Notes under the pieces: model-generated | Told to the model about the DNA's origin: nothing | The model's input: only the letters and a program-made list of their open reading frames with translations | Database searches by the model: none | Shown: piece by piece, positions 48,728-60,900 of the stretch | How the letters are laid out: each line of letters starts with the position of its first letter | Numbering within the stretch: the first letter of the stretch is position 1 | Position numbers and translations under genes: made by a program | NCBI GenBank assembly: GCA_905221605.1 | Contig: CAJNDS010002391.1 | Span: 291,070-355,069 of the forward strand | Direction of reading: 5' to 3' | Source of the DNA: Symbiodinium natans | Taxonomy: Eukaryota > Sar > Dinophyceae > Suessiales > Symbiodiniaceae | Length of the DNA stretch: 64,000 nucleotides

Positions 48728-48801
48728 GGGAAGAAGGGGGCCAAAAAGAAAGCCGCCAAGTCTGCCAAGTCTGCAGCAGCTGAGGAGGCCGCCGACAACA
48801 G
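48728..48801 (+). CDS. Probable N-terminal helicase exon, Lys/Ala-rich
   Basis: A 74-base exon after GCCAG|G with a GT donor. It encodes GKKGAKKKAAKSAKSAAAEE then AADNR. The Lys/Ala-rich sequence fits the nucleolar-targeting, disordered N-terminus of a ribosome-biogenesis helicase. It ends in phase 2. The exon or exons joining it to 49690 are missing. Confidence 0.45.
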
Positions 48802-49689
48802 GTTCAGGCAGTTGATGTTTTCTTGTTTCTCCTTGGAAAGGGGCCATAAACATGATGTGGTTGTTATTGTTCAACGTTTGGTCCAGTCGAAACTTCTTGC
48901 GCAGTACCCAGACGACCCTACGCCGTTGGACTGCATCCTGCAACCTAGGGGTGCTACTTGCTTTTCCTTGGCTTGAGATCCCATTCTTGGGTTGCGAGGT
49001 GCAGGAGTGAGGCTGCAATGTCAACATTCAACGTGGTCCATTTCTGCCCCTACGACGTAAGGCACGCAAAAGCTCCAAACCCTTACATCTGCCGACAGGA
49101 GGCTCCTCAGGAGGCGGCGCCCGAGTCCGGCCCTTGGGCGTTCTGACTTCAGTGTTTTCGGAAAAAACCCTCCGGCATCGTGTTAGAGTTGGAAGAATCC
49201 ACGCAGCTCGTGATCGAACGATCGAATTCGTCCCAACGAGAAGCAAGGAGCACACCGTCTTCCTGGCGTCGGATTGGAGACGGACCCTGTGCCAGACATT
49301 CAAAAGTTTTCCAATGAAGTTGGAGCCTTGAATCAAAGAAACCTGTGAGAGGCCTCGTGTTGCAGTAGAGCTCACGAAACCAATCGCTCGGGCCCACAGA
49401 GACCTGCAAAGCGCACGCAAACATGAACACCCTTCTCCCTGAGGCCAGAAGGCCCTTGGCCTCAAGCTCCCCCAACTGCCGACTCGACCAAGCCCTGCAC
49501 CCAAAAGCAAGAGCCTCGTCCTCCACTTCCGTGCCCCTGAGCGTTACACGTCCCACCCTCACGTTTCGACTCACAGAGGCCGGCACCAGAAGCTCCCGAA
49601 GGCCAAGGGCAGTAAGGTTGGGGGAAAGGGGCGTGTATAGGGTTCAGAAAGCTGCGCTGAGATCCAGTGGCCAAAGCCTCATGTCGCAG

Positions 49690-52600
49690 GCACTCCAGAG
49701 CATCTACGGACCAACATCCATTTCGCGGATCTGAGGCTTTCCAGGCAATGGCATGTGTTGCCATGTTCGAGCTTGAGGGTCTGGTGGTTGTGGCTTGGCT
49801 GAGGGTGTGTCCTTGGCAGCTGAGCCTCTGCGAGGAGTTCTAACCTACTCTTCAAGGGCCCGGATGATTGTCCCAACTGAGAGCTAAGCTGCCTGCAGGC
49901 CCTTGTTGAGAGCTGGGGCCCAAGACAACCGAGACCGCCGGTCTGGTGCGGCCCAGACAACTGGTGAGCGCAGCTTATGGCAAAAAACTCCCCACCACGG
50001 GCTTGCACATGCGCTTATTGGACAGGTCTAAGTAGGATCGTCCCATCTCCCAGACGCGTTCAGCTGTTTGTCTTTGAAGGAGTGGTCGCTTGACGATTGC
50101 CTTCTTCTTGCCAGGTTATTTGGCGTGACCGGGCCTCCGGGCCCCTGTAGCCATGGAAAGCCATCCCAACTTCACACTCCATTTACCCTGGGGGCGCTTT
50201 CTGGCTGAGCGAGCAAGCACGAAGGAAGTCTTCCATCAGGCAACGGCTCTCGTGGGGATTAATCCAAACTATTAGTCCCCGTTAGGTTCCATTCTCGTGA
50301 ATAGTGCCATCCCCCTCTTGCCACATAGCCCGCATTTTCGAGAAGCCACGAGGCGTGCACCGAGCTCCAGTTTGAGTGCCCGACGCCCATCCAAAGGCTC
50401 TTGGCTCTTGTGATGCGGATACACAGTCCAGAATCCGGAGCTAGTGCTTCTAGAGCTGAGGTGTCAGATGTTGGGATTATGGTGAGGACTGTGCGTATAT
50501 TATGTATGTGTATATATATATATATATACATACATATATATGTGTATATATGTAACTCCATTTATTTATTTATTTATTTATGTATTTAGTAATTTATATT
50601 TACATTTTTATTTATGTTTATATTTATATTTCTATTTTTATATGTATATTTATATGTGGAGAGGATGTGACTTACAAGAATGCGGGAGTTGGCATAGACT
50701 TAGAGTTTCAGGTTTTGCTTTTCACAGCTTGTGGGTGTCGGGCTTATAGAAGGGAATGACTCCATCAGTCAAAAAGCCCAGAAGGAAAATTCGCAGAATC
50801 CTTAACCGCTACGTTGAGCAGCTTCAAGTCATGCTCTACTAGTCTTCCAGGTCGCAAAAGCAGTCTGTGCGGGGGCATTCTTCTACAGTGTGTGTGAGCA
50901 TCATCTGATGGTCCCGCAAATGCATCTATTCGTGGTGCTAAGTATGGACGTGCAGTGCTGGAAGCATCCTTTGCGCAGGGACGTCATCCCGCACGCGCTG
51001 AAAGGCACGGACATCTTGGCCACTGCTGAAACAGGCAACGACATGACCGCAACATGCCTTTTGGGCATTTGGGGAGATGGACGACGGTTTGGGGGAGTCA
51101 GGGCGCCTGGCAGATAGTCCTGCAGAAGCCAACATGTGCAGCTTCCGAAGTACCCCCGCGTTTCAAGGCCTGCAATCGCAAATTGCAGTCCCGTGAGTGC
51201 ACATACTATGCGTGCGTGGTCCAAGACCAACATAGTTCACAGATTACAAAGGGCACCATCAACGTAACATCCCCAGGTGCACTCCCCGCTTGTAAGCTGA
51301 GTCGAAGTGCGTTTTTTTGCGCGTGAGGTCTGCGGTCCCCTCTGTTGTCCACGAACAGTGAGATGTCCTTGAGCGCAGGCTCTGGCAAGACAGCTTCGTT
51401 CCTCCTGCCCACCTTGGAGCGACTGTGCTCCTTGGCCAAGAGAGTTGTCTAGTTCGGGGCTGAAAGTTGTCTAGTGTCCGTGCAGTTGTTACTTAAAGCT
51501 CAGGGCGCAGGAAGCTTCTCACATCTAGCTCCCTGCAGCTGACGCATCGCGAGAAAGATGGAAGACCATACGCAAGCGAAAGCACCTTTGCACAGCGTAC
51601 TGGACTGGACTTGAACGTGAGCTCCATGTAGCGCAAAGACCTTTCACAACAACAGACCCTGCAAACCGAAGAAAACACTGGACTCTGCCCAGGTCAAAGC
51701 CCTAGCGTGAGGGCCCGGCGAAGGGACGCGGCCGGAAAGCTGATCATAGGACCGGGTGCAGGGCGGTCCTGAAGCCTTGAGGCTTGAGGTTCGCTGGCCC
51801 GATTTGGTAAACATGGAGCGAACTCTGTTGGAAATTACGAGGGATTTTGTCAAAGCCCTCTTCAACCTGAAGCCTCAAGCATCAGAACAAGCCAGCAGAG
51901 GGCCACGAACCCAGCTAATTTGAGTCTTAGCCCCCCTTTTGCCGGGTGCGAGGATGAGCCCGCCACCCGCAACATGCGCGACAGTGCACCATCCTCAAAA
52001 TCCCTGCAAGAGCCAAGGCCTTGAAGCCCTCGGCACTCCTGACACCCTTGAAACGTCAAGACCCCAAGCAAAGACCCACGACCCAGAACACGGAGGACCC
52101 GTGGCAACCAAAGCTGTGGTCATGATCCCCACAAGGGAGCTGGCTGTGCCGGAGCCCCATGCATCTCTGAGATGACACGTGGGCGCAAGAATGAGGGGCT
52201 TAAGGGCTTCAGGGGGGAAGGGGAGGAGCTTATAAAGGCTTGAAAGGGAAAGATATCGTGGGGCATCCGGGCCAAAACCGGGGGCCAATCGAGTGTTGTT
52301 GGGTCTTGGACCATCCCAGGATGTTAATGAGTTGCTGACTGGATTTCTCTGAAAGACTGCCGTTGGCGGTGTTGGTGCTGCCTAGCAATCGGGCCTGTTT
52401 CGGGAAAGGCAGTGCCACGAGATGCTCAACGACCTCGCAAAGTGCCCCACATCCTCCCTGACCTTCGCCTCCCAACCCCAAGCTCCGGAAGCCGGAAGCT
52501 TACTCCTCCTGGAATCCCGAACTCCATCCTGCACAGTCCCCCTCCTTGAGAGAGGTACACGAGTGTCACCTACCAACTTGTGGGGGGGCCTGGCCTTCCT

Positions 52601-54947
52601 GGCCTTCCTGGCCTTCGCCTGACACGTCTTTTGGGGACTCGGACTGGGCAGCTCAGGGGATTCCTGTTACGGCTAGTCGGACTTCTCAAGGATGTTTCTT
52701 GGCTCCTCGCGGCTTCTGCGGTAATATCATGAGTTTATGAGTCTCGGGGAACTTGAACTTGTCTCGGCTTCGAAGTTTCAAGTCCCGTCTCAGGTCACTC
52801 CAGGGAGCTGGCGGCCCGTAGGCTTCGGGTTCAGAAGTGCCCCCGAAGCGCCCCAGCAAGCCTCTAGACCGAGACCCTCCCCCTGCGATCTGCGCATGAG
52901 GTTGCGGGAGGGTATGTCGCCCAAGACCAGGCCTGTGTTGCACAGGTTGCGCTTCGGCAGATGCTGAGGATGCTTGAAGTGAGGTTGATGGACACAGTGT
53001 GGCTTCAAGATGTGTGCCTCCAAAAGCTTCCACAGGCCTTCAAAGGCTTCCAAATCTCTCCAAACGTCCAAAAGCCCTGACCCCTCGGAAGCCTGCTCTT
53101 CCCGAATCCAGAACGAAGAGGCGGCATCTCTCCGGAACCAGCCTGATCTCGTGGTGGCCACACCAGGGCGACTCTCGGCCTGTCAGAAGTTGTTTCTGGA
53201 ACCGAGAGGTGTACGCAGATTCAGGAGAGGGGCTTTTGTGTTGTCTCATTTGGCTTCCCTTGTTACGAAAACAAAAGTTGGTTTCCCCCACAATGTGAGG
53301 ATACGACCTTGTGAGAGCAACGGGATCTTTCCTGTTTGGCCCGCTGCCGCCCTCAGCTGTCCCAGAGGCCTCTTGGACCACCTGATGAACAGCCACTCGG
53401 CGCCGGGCTCGCGCTCTTTCTCAGGTCTTTTGCCGGCTGGCGGGAAACAACTCAATAACGGTTGCCTCAGGGGTCAGCGTCTTCAGGTCGTTTTGCGCCC
53501 TTCATGTTTAGACGTTAGAATCTAGGATGCGATGGCACATCCTCATCACAAGCGCAGAGCGAACATTAGGCCACTTGTCGAGGCTCCTTGTTCAGGGATG
53601 TTTCGAGCGCAGCCTTTCTTGGTACGAGGTACGCGGATTATCCATTTATTGACGGACTTGCGCAGACTAATTGTGATGTGCAATCATGTGCGTCAATACC
53701 TGACTCGGCAGCATCTTCTTCTTCATCTTCTTCTTCTTCTTCTTCTTCTTCTTTTTCTTCTTCTTCTGCGTATTCTTCTTCTTGTATTTCTCCGTGATTT
53801 CTTTTCTGTTGACTAGGCCTAGGCTGCATCAGCAGCAGCGGCAGAAAAGCATCGCAAGCTTTCCACAAATGCTTCGACTTCAGGACTTGCAGCTGTCACA
53901 CGTGACGACGAGATTTAACTTTAGGTGCATACAAATCCAGTGACAAAACAGAGTAACTCTTGGCAGAGTGCTGGATACTGTACATGCTACTGAAAGAACC
54001 TGCAGGCAAGGGGCAAGATGGGGTAAGGTACTTGTGGTTGTATTTCCTGCGACACGTGCTCCCCAAGAACGACCCTCTGTGTTTGTTTCTCGAACGAAGT
54101 AGCTGGGAGCCGTTCTTGCTCTTGGAGCTACATGCACGACATTACATATTGCACGATCAGGTGCACATGGAGCAGTTGGAGATTGTCGTTTTCGACGAAG
54201 CTGACAGGTCAGCGCATGGGGTTCCATTTGTCATCTGCCTTCAGTTGGGGCTCACGCCACACACTTTACACAGACTTGCCACGACATGTCCAGGGCCCAC
54301 TTTTAGCCGCTTTTCGGCTCAGGCATAGAAGGAGGCTGCTAGTGAATTGGGCACTATACGACCTCCACGATGTCGATGAAGCCGCAGCTGGGCAACGACA
54401 CGGACTCGACCCAGCATGAGGACGACTGGTTCAATGCCAATGCAGCCAAGAAGGACATTCAGCACTTCGTGAAAAGCTTCCTGTAGAAATTTGTAGATAC
54501 GCGTTTCTCCGTTTCAAATTCACGCGAAAAAGCGACTTTCCGGAACGCACACAGGTTTTGGAGAACCAAGGCTTCAGAGGCAAGAGGACGCTTGACCTCC
54601 TCGACCTCTTCGGCGCCAGCGGCAGCGTGTCTGCCATCTTCAAGAACAAGGGCCAGAAGAACTGTGCCGTGTATCTTGAATGCCCTGTGCGGGAAGTTGT
54701 GAAGGGATTCTGAGTAAGCTACTTGTAAGAGAACGAAACAATGAAGCAATGCACCAGTGAAAACAAACAAGGGCTCCTTGTTGCCCGACGGGTTCCTGGA
54801 CAAAGTCAGGTATGATTTGAAGATCAACGGCGCTACAGACGACATTTGTGCCGAGGAAGGGTTCTACAACTTGTTGACGCCCCCTGGCCTGCCATATTCC
54901 GAGGCGTCTCTTGAGTTTCACCGTTTCTCTCCTTCTGAAACCGCCCA

Positions 54948-54978
<31 letters not shown>

Positions 54979-57900
54979 AAAGTTCCTCAAAAACTCCACC
55001 TCCCTCCCTGAGCTGAGGCTCGCCTGCCGGATGAAGTCGGGAGGGCTGGTGATGGGGGGCCCCCCCTGCAGCCTGTTCGTCTTCATGAGCAGCAGCATCC
55101 ACCGGCGGAGTCTTGACAACCCGTGGGGCAACTCCGCGGCGTTAGGAAAGTTGGGAAACAAGGGCTGGTGTGCAGGACGCATGCGCTCGTCATGAAGGGG
55201 GCAGTTTGGATGTCTGCAGGGTTTTTAGGGGTAAGAAGCCGACTGGAAGCAATAGTTGGACCTGCGATCAAGTGACCCACAAGCTTTTAAAGCACTCGGT
55301 CTGGCAGTCTGTGAAAGACCCTAAACTCCCCAAACCCTAGCCACCGCAAGGCCCCTCAGAACACCGCCATGACTTGGGCAACTAAGGCAACACGAAGTAT
55401 GCTAGCGTCCGCCTGGCGAACCGTCGCTTGTCGGAGCTTAAAATGCGTCCCTTCCACCCTAAGCTCGAGTGTTCATTTTTTATTTGTTTTTGTCCTGGGC
55501 GTGTTGGTGGTAACCGATGTCAAATGAAGCGTCGTGGGCAAATACCTTGACCAGGGATCGTGTCCAACATGGCCGTCGTTCTTGATGTCTTGATGCAACG
55601 CGACGTTCACATCGTCATTGAACAGCCGAGTGGCCACTGACCATTCTCGGTACATTTTTTCTTGTCTGCCTCCTAGGGGGTCCTTTTCCCCGGTATATGG
55701 TATGGAACTCCCCTACAGTTCCCGTCTCAGATTGTCAAAACCAGTCGCTTGACTTGAGTGAGGCAGTGCTATGTTCCGCCTGCCTCCGCTCGCGGCAGTC
55801 GTCGCAAAGCCAGGGTGGGCCCGAGTTTTCACATACATGGGCGCTTTTGAGCACGCGGCTTGTCGACATTTCAGAGCTAGGTGCTGCAAGTAAGCTTGTT
55901 TCCAACTTAGAGCCTCAAACCCCAAAGGTTAGGACTCAAGCCGAAAGCCCAAGATCCTGAGCCCAAAGCCGCGTAACGAGGGGCGAAATCCCAAACCCGA
56001 AGGCAGCTAACAACCCGACACCTGCACCCCTTAAGCCCCTTAAGCCCATGTAAGGACATGCTCAAGCCAACGATCCTCATGGGGACGCTTCCCACGCTGC
56101 ATCGCATGAAGCGGCGCCGCCCAGCTTCCCGGCTGGTTTCAAGGAACTCCAATGTATCCTATTGAGAGCAGCCCCTAAACTCCGTCAACCCTTTAAACCT
56201 TATGAACGGCCGAAGCAATCGGCACTGAAGCAAAATCGAGAACACCACTAGGCGTTTTCCCGGAACTCCAAGCCGCTTGCAACGGCCGGCATGACAATGC
56301 GTGAGGAGCACAATGAATGAGACACCCTGGACACTATGCTTTTGCACGGCGCATGGTTCTTGCCCTATTAAGGACCCGCAGAAGTTCCGGAAGATCAAGT
56401 CGCAGCTTTGGCGGAGTCATTAGAACATGCCAGAAGTCTGAGAGATGCTTTTAAGTATAACAGTGTACTCGTGTCCATTGCCCGAATCATCCAAGGACCT
56501 TCTACGTGAACGGCAAAGTCGGCAAGAAGAAGACCTTGACCGGTAGGAAGGCTTTGCAGCTTGAACTGCTTCAGCTTGGGTTGGGCAAGTTCGGTTTGTT
56601 GTTTAATGGTTTGTTGCGATGCTTTTGCTTTAGTCACTTTAATCGACGTCTTCAGCGTCATGTCATCTGCTCACACCTTCACGAGGTCGTTGGGATCAGG
56701 TTTTTCTTATTTTTATTATTTTTTTTTTGGGGGGGGGGGGGGGTTGAACCAAGCAGTCGTTTTCAAAAGAGCACGAAGAAGCCACTCGGCCCCGCTTAGG
56801 CAGGGCTCTGCGGCCTACACCAAGTGCTTCTGCCGGGACCTTCACAAGACATGGGTCGAGGCGGTCGAGGGAAGGTGAGTTAGCTCTCGGCAAGTGTTTT
56901 TTGCGGTGATTTGTGGCGAGGAGGCTGCAAATCAGATTTTGGAGCCTCCGATGGCTTCTTGTTTCACGAGCCAATAGTTGCTAGGGGCACATGCCTAACG
57001 ACATGAAAGAAGAATTGTCTCGGCCCAGCAGAACCTCGCTTAGTTGCGGGGCGGCCAGACGACTCATGATAGGATCCAGCGCGGACCCGAAAAACCATAT
57101 GACTACTACATGTCTCCTCTTGCTTGTCAGGCTTGTGTTTCGCCGGTTGCTTCCACAAAAGGTTTGGGAACGGGTCGGGCCTGGCTTTTGAGTGCACACC
57201 CGAAAACCCCTACCAAGAACATCGACCTCTTGCGTCGAGCGCCCAAATCCGAGGGCGCCCCGAAAGTTTTACTTCAGAGGCCTTGCTGGTTTCAGCGCCT
57301 CTTTTGGCCGGGCGGGGGGGGGGGGTATTTTGAGTGAGTTCCGGGGGCGAAGAGCCGCTTCAGACTTAAGACCACCGGCTCCGAAGACTGTGCGACTGCG
57401 AGGATCTGAGCAGTCTACGGCCCCCACACCAGATTAGTCATATAAGTAAATGTAAATGTATAAACAATCTCATTACATAATGTATCGTTGATGCTTTTTC
57501 CGGTGTTTGTAGAAATATATGTGTATATGTATATATATATATATATATATAGGTATATATGTATGTTGCTTACGGCCAAGCCCGAGCTTGCAGCCACCTC
57601 CAGGCTGTTGGAGATGGGCTTCCGGCAGGAATGCTTGGAGGCTGCTTCCCTGCGTCTCGAGCATCAGCTGTCTCAACGTAATGGCTTGCCGACATAACAT
57701 CCTGGAAGGGGTATATTCGGGGGGCACTGCGAGGCACCTAATTCCCTACTGCTACTACCTATAAGAACTCGAACTAGGACGCAAAACCCTCTGAATCCTC
57801 GAGTGCGGAAGATATCGGTCAGCTGTTGGCGTGCAGGTGCTAAAGCGCTGCTCTAAGGGACGACAGCCCGGGGCCGCAGGGGGAGGCAGATTGCTTTGAT

Positions 57901-60900
57901 CAGGAATGTCTAAGGGACATCCCGTTGTTTGCACCCTTTTCCCCAGTTCTGTTGTGCGAGTAGAAACCCCCACGTGTGTCACATTGTTCCTACAGGCTAC
58001 TCGGGAACCTAACTAGGCTTTGAGTTGTTCCAGCGTCAACTTGACCGGCTGCGAAATTCGGTTGGTTTTGCTTGCGGGCGCGTTGCCTTGCAGAGGGGCC
58101 GAAGTCATGTCATGTTCAATCCACAGCAAAGCGACTGGCGTTATGGCCGGAGATCATCTTCACATCGAGGGTTTCGAGTTTGAGTCTGATTGTCCACTAC
58201 TCAACCAAGCCTTAAAACCCTAGATAAAACAATCGCCGGCCCTTACACGTCAAACCCAAGATCCTTCAAGGACCATGCTCTTCTCGGCCACCCTCAATGC
58301 CTCGGTCGAGGATCTGGCGGCCCTAGCGCTGGCAGGGCCACTCATGTCTGGAATTTGTGGAAGGTTGTAGACAATGCAGAGTGCTTGAAGGGCACATGCC
58401 CGTGCACCGTTCCAGGATTGCGGGGGGTGGGAGGTAAAAACGTCCTAGCATCCTAACATCCCCAAGCTCTCGAATCCGGCAGGTGAAGCCAGAGCGCATC
58501 CACGCAAGTCCTGTGAACGCGGTTGCCCAAACTCTGGAGCAGGACACGTGCGGCTGTCTGTAGATCTTGAGGGTGTTACGGGTCGGAAGAAGGGGTTGCA
58601 GGGCGCAGGGTTCTGGGGTCAAGACCTCATGCACAGAGACAAGAGAGATCGCCAAGTCAAGAACAACCCGGACCCAAACATCGCAAGCACTGAAGTCTCA
58701 GCCTGCAAAATGCCTCATGACGCCAAGCCCTCCCCCTTCTGCTGCCATTTGGGGGGGGGGGGGGGGGGGGGGGGTACCCCACGAGGAGTTTGTGAAGGCA
58801 CCCTCGGAGGAGCTCCGGGAAGCAGCGCTGCTGAGTGGGGGCGCCTTTTCTGTTCTCTTTTGGTTTGTTGTCTTTCCTTTGCTTCGGCGGGCTTCTGTGG
58901 GTTCTGGAGATGTCTGCATGGTTCGATGGTCGATTCGCTGGAAGGGCGCACGCCTGGGGCCCTCGTCCATGCGGATCGCGTCCCTTGCCCTGTGGAACAA
59001 CTTTCCGAGCTGCCCCGGAGCATTTCAAGCCTAGCTAACTTAGACATTTGCCTGAACCAAAGATCTAGACCAAGCATCCTACCCGAACCCCCTTGGCCCT
59101 ACAACCACTCTCATGCAGTTCAGAGCTTCTGAGTTCAGAGCGAAGAAATTTATGGAAGCTGGCTCGCCCAGGTCTTGTGACCCGAAACTACAGCACCAAG
59201 GTCATCGTCTTCTGCTCGACGAAGGAGGCACAGCCAAAAAAGTGGTGGTTTGCCAGGTCTTGCGCCTCAAAGGTTTTAGGGACTTCAACGTGTCCACGCG
59301 TAAGGCGTAAAGTTTTTTACTCCCTAGCCAGCCCAAGGAGCCTGACTTTGCAGTTCGAGCCATTCGCTCACTTGATCATGCAAATCCGAACAAGCCCCCG
59401 AAGCGACCCCCCCTCGTAATTCCTGCGAAGCAACCTCTTGAATCTCTAAGCCTCCAAAAGCCTAAGCCTGCCCTCAACCCTGCCGGAAAATCCCCGACAG
59501 CTTTATGAAAACCTTTTGAAGCCCCACAGCCCCAAGCCATCCAAGCCATCCAAGCAAAGCTCTCTAGACTCGAGACCTTCAACGTAGGCGGCCCACCGCA
59601 TCGCCATCGTCTTGGGCCTCTGCGGCCTCAGGTTCGCGGAGATCCACGGGAACCTCTCCCAGGCCCCGCCCCCCTCTCGGCCCCTCCTTGTATCTAAGGC
59701 ATGTGAAAGAGGTGTGCAATATTTGGCAGAAACGAACTGAAATCAAAATCTTCTGAGAACCATTGCCCCAGGGCGAGCGCGCGGCGTCACTGCAGCGGTT
59801 CCAGCAGGGGCAGGCGAGCGCGGCGGGCCTTTTCGCGTCGTGGGGTTATTGGTTCTTTCTTACATGCAAAGTCAATGCAGAGCCTGTGCCTTCAGGATTC
59901 ACAGCACGCCCTAAAAGCAAAACGCCATTCAAATCCCTACCGGCGGCCTGAGGCCTTCAACCGGGGCCTCTATTTTCGAGCTGGGGGCTTTAGCAGCTTT
60001 GAATGGGTTTGAAGCCCGGCCCCGAAACCCGAGCTCACACGGCCTTCGAGCTAGTTTTTCTCTGAACCATGAAACCCCCCCCTCCCCAGAGGGCGTTCTA
60101 GACTCCAAACCCCTAAGTCCGAAGCCTATGAACTCATACAGTGTAGGAGGCAGTGCGAGGGAGAGTGATGAAGGCCGACTTTCTGGTTGCCACCGATATC
60201 GCTTCCCGCGGCTTGGACTTGCCGCAACCTCGGCCTCGGGTGGGGGCGGGGAGGGGCGTGGAGTGGGGGTCGGTCTCTGTGTCTTGTGGCTCTTGGTGGC
60301 TAACCCTAAATTCTAAAAACCTGCACCGATGACCCTGAACCCTACTGTAAGCCTCTGACCTTTATGTTGGTCTGCGGGTGCGGCTGGGACCACATTGGAG
60401 GCGTTCCGTGGGTGCTTGCGCGTGTGGATCAAGCGCCTGCGCTCCTGAACTCTCCTAACTCTAAGAGTTAGGTCTCTGAGTCTGCGTGCACATCCTCTCT
60501 GATCCCACGGTGTGGCCCCACAGAAATGGGTGTTTGCTGCTCATGCTTTGGGCCTCCCTCTCTCTCTCTCTCTCTCTCCTGAGTTCCTTTCCTTTCCCGA
60601 ACTCCCGCCCAAAGCCCCAAAACACCGAAGCCCCCTCAAAGTCTGGAGGCCCTGCACCAAGACCGTGATCAACTTCCACCTGCCAGTTGATGCTGGGGCC
60701 ACAGCTTATGCCGGCTTCAAGGCCCTCCCATGCTTCAGAACTCACTGAAAAACATTCCCTAACTCCCTGGCAGCCAGGCCCCAGCAACTTTGAGACACCA
60801 CGAACTCTGAACTCTGAGCCCTGTTCTAAGCCCTGCATTTCGGCATTCAAGAGGTTCTGGCGCTCAAGCGCCTGCGCAGGTGACCATGCACCAGACTCAT

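Noticed and set aside
53638-53868. Glu-rich minus-strand frame
   Set aside because: It reflects the TTC microsatellite within a helicase intron.
58800-59132. Long plus-strand frames near 58.5-59.1 kb as independent genes
   Set aside because: They run through a poly-G tract; only the segment 58786-58834 (EFVKAPSEELREAALL) fits, and that belongs to the helicase.
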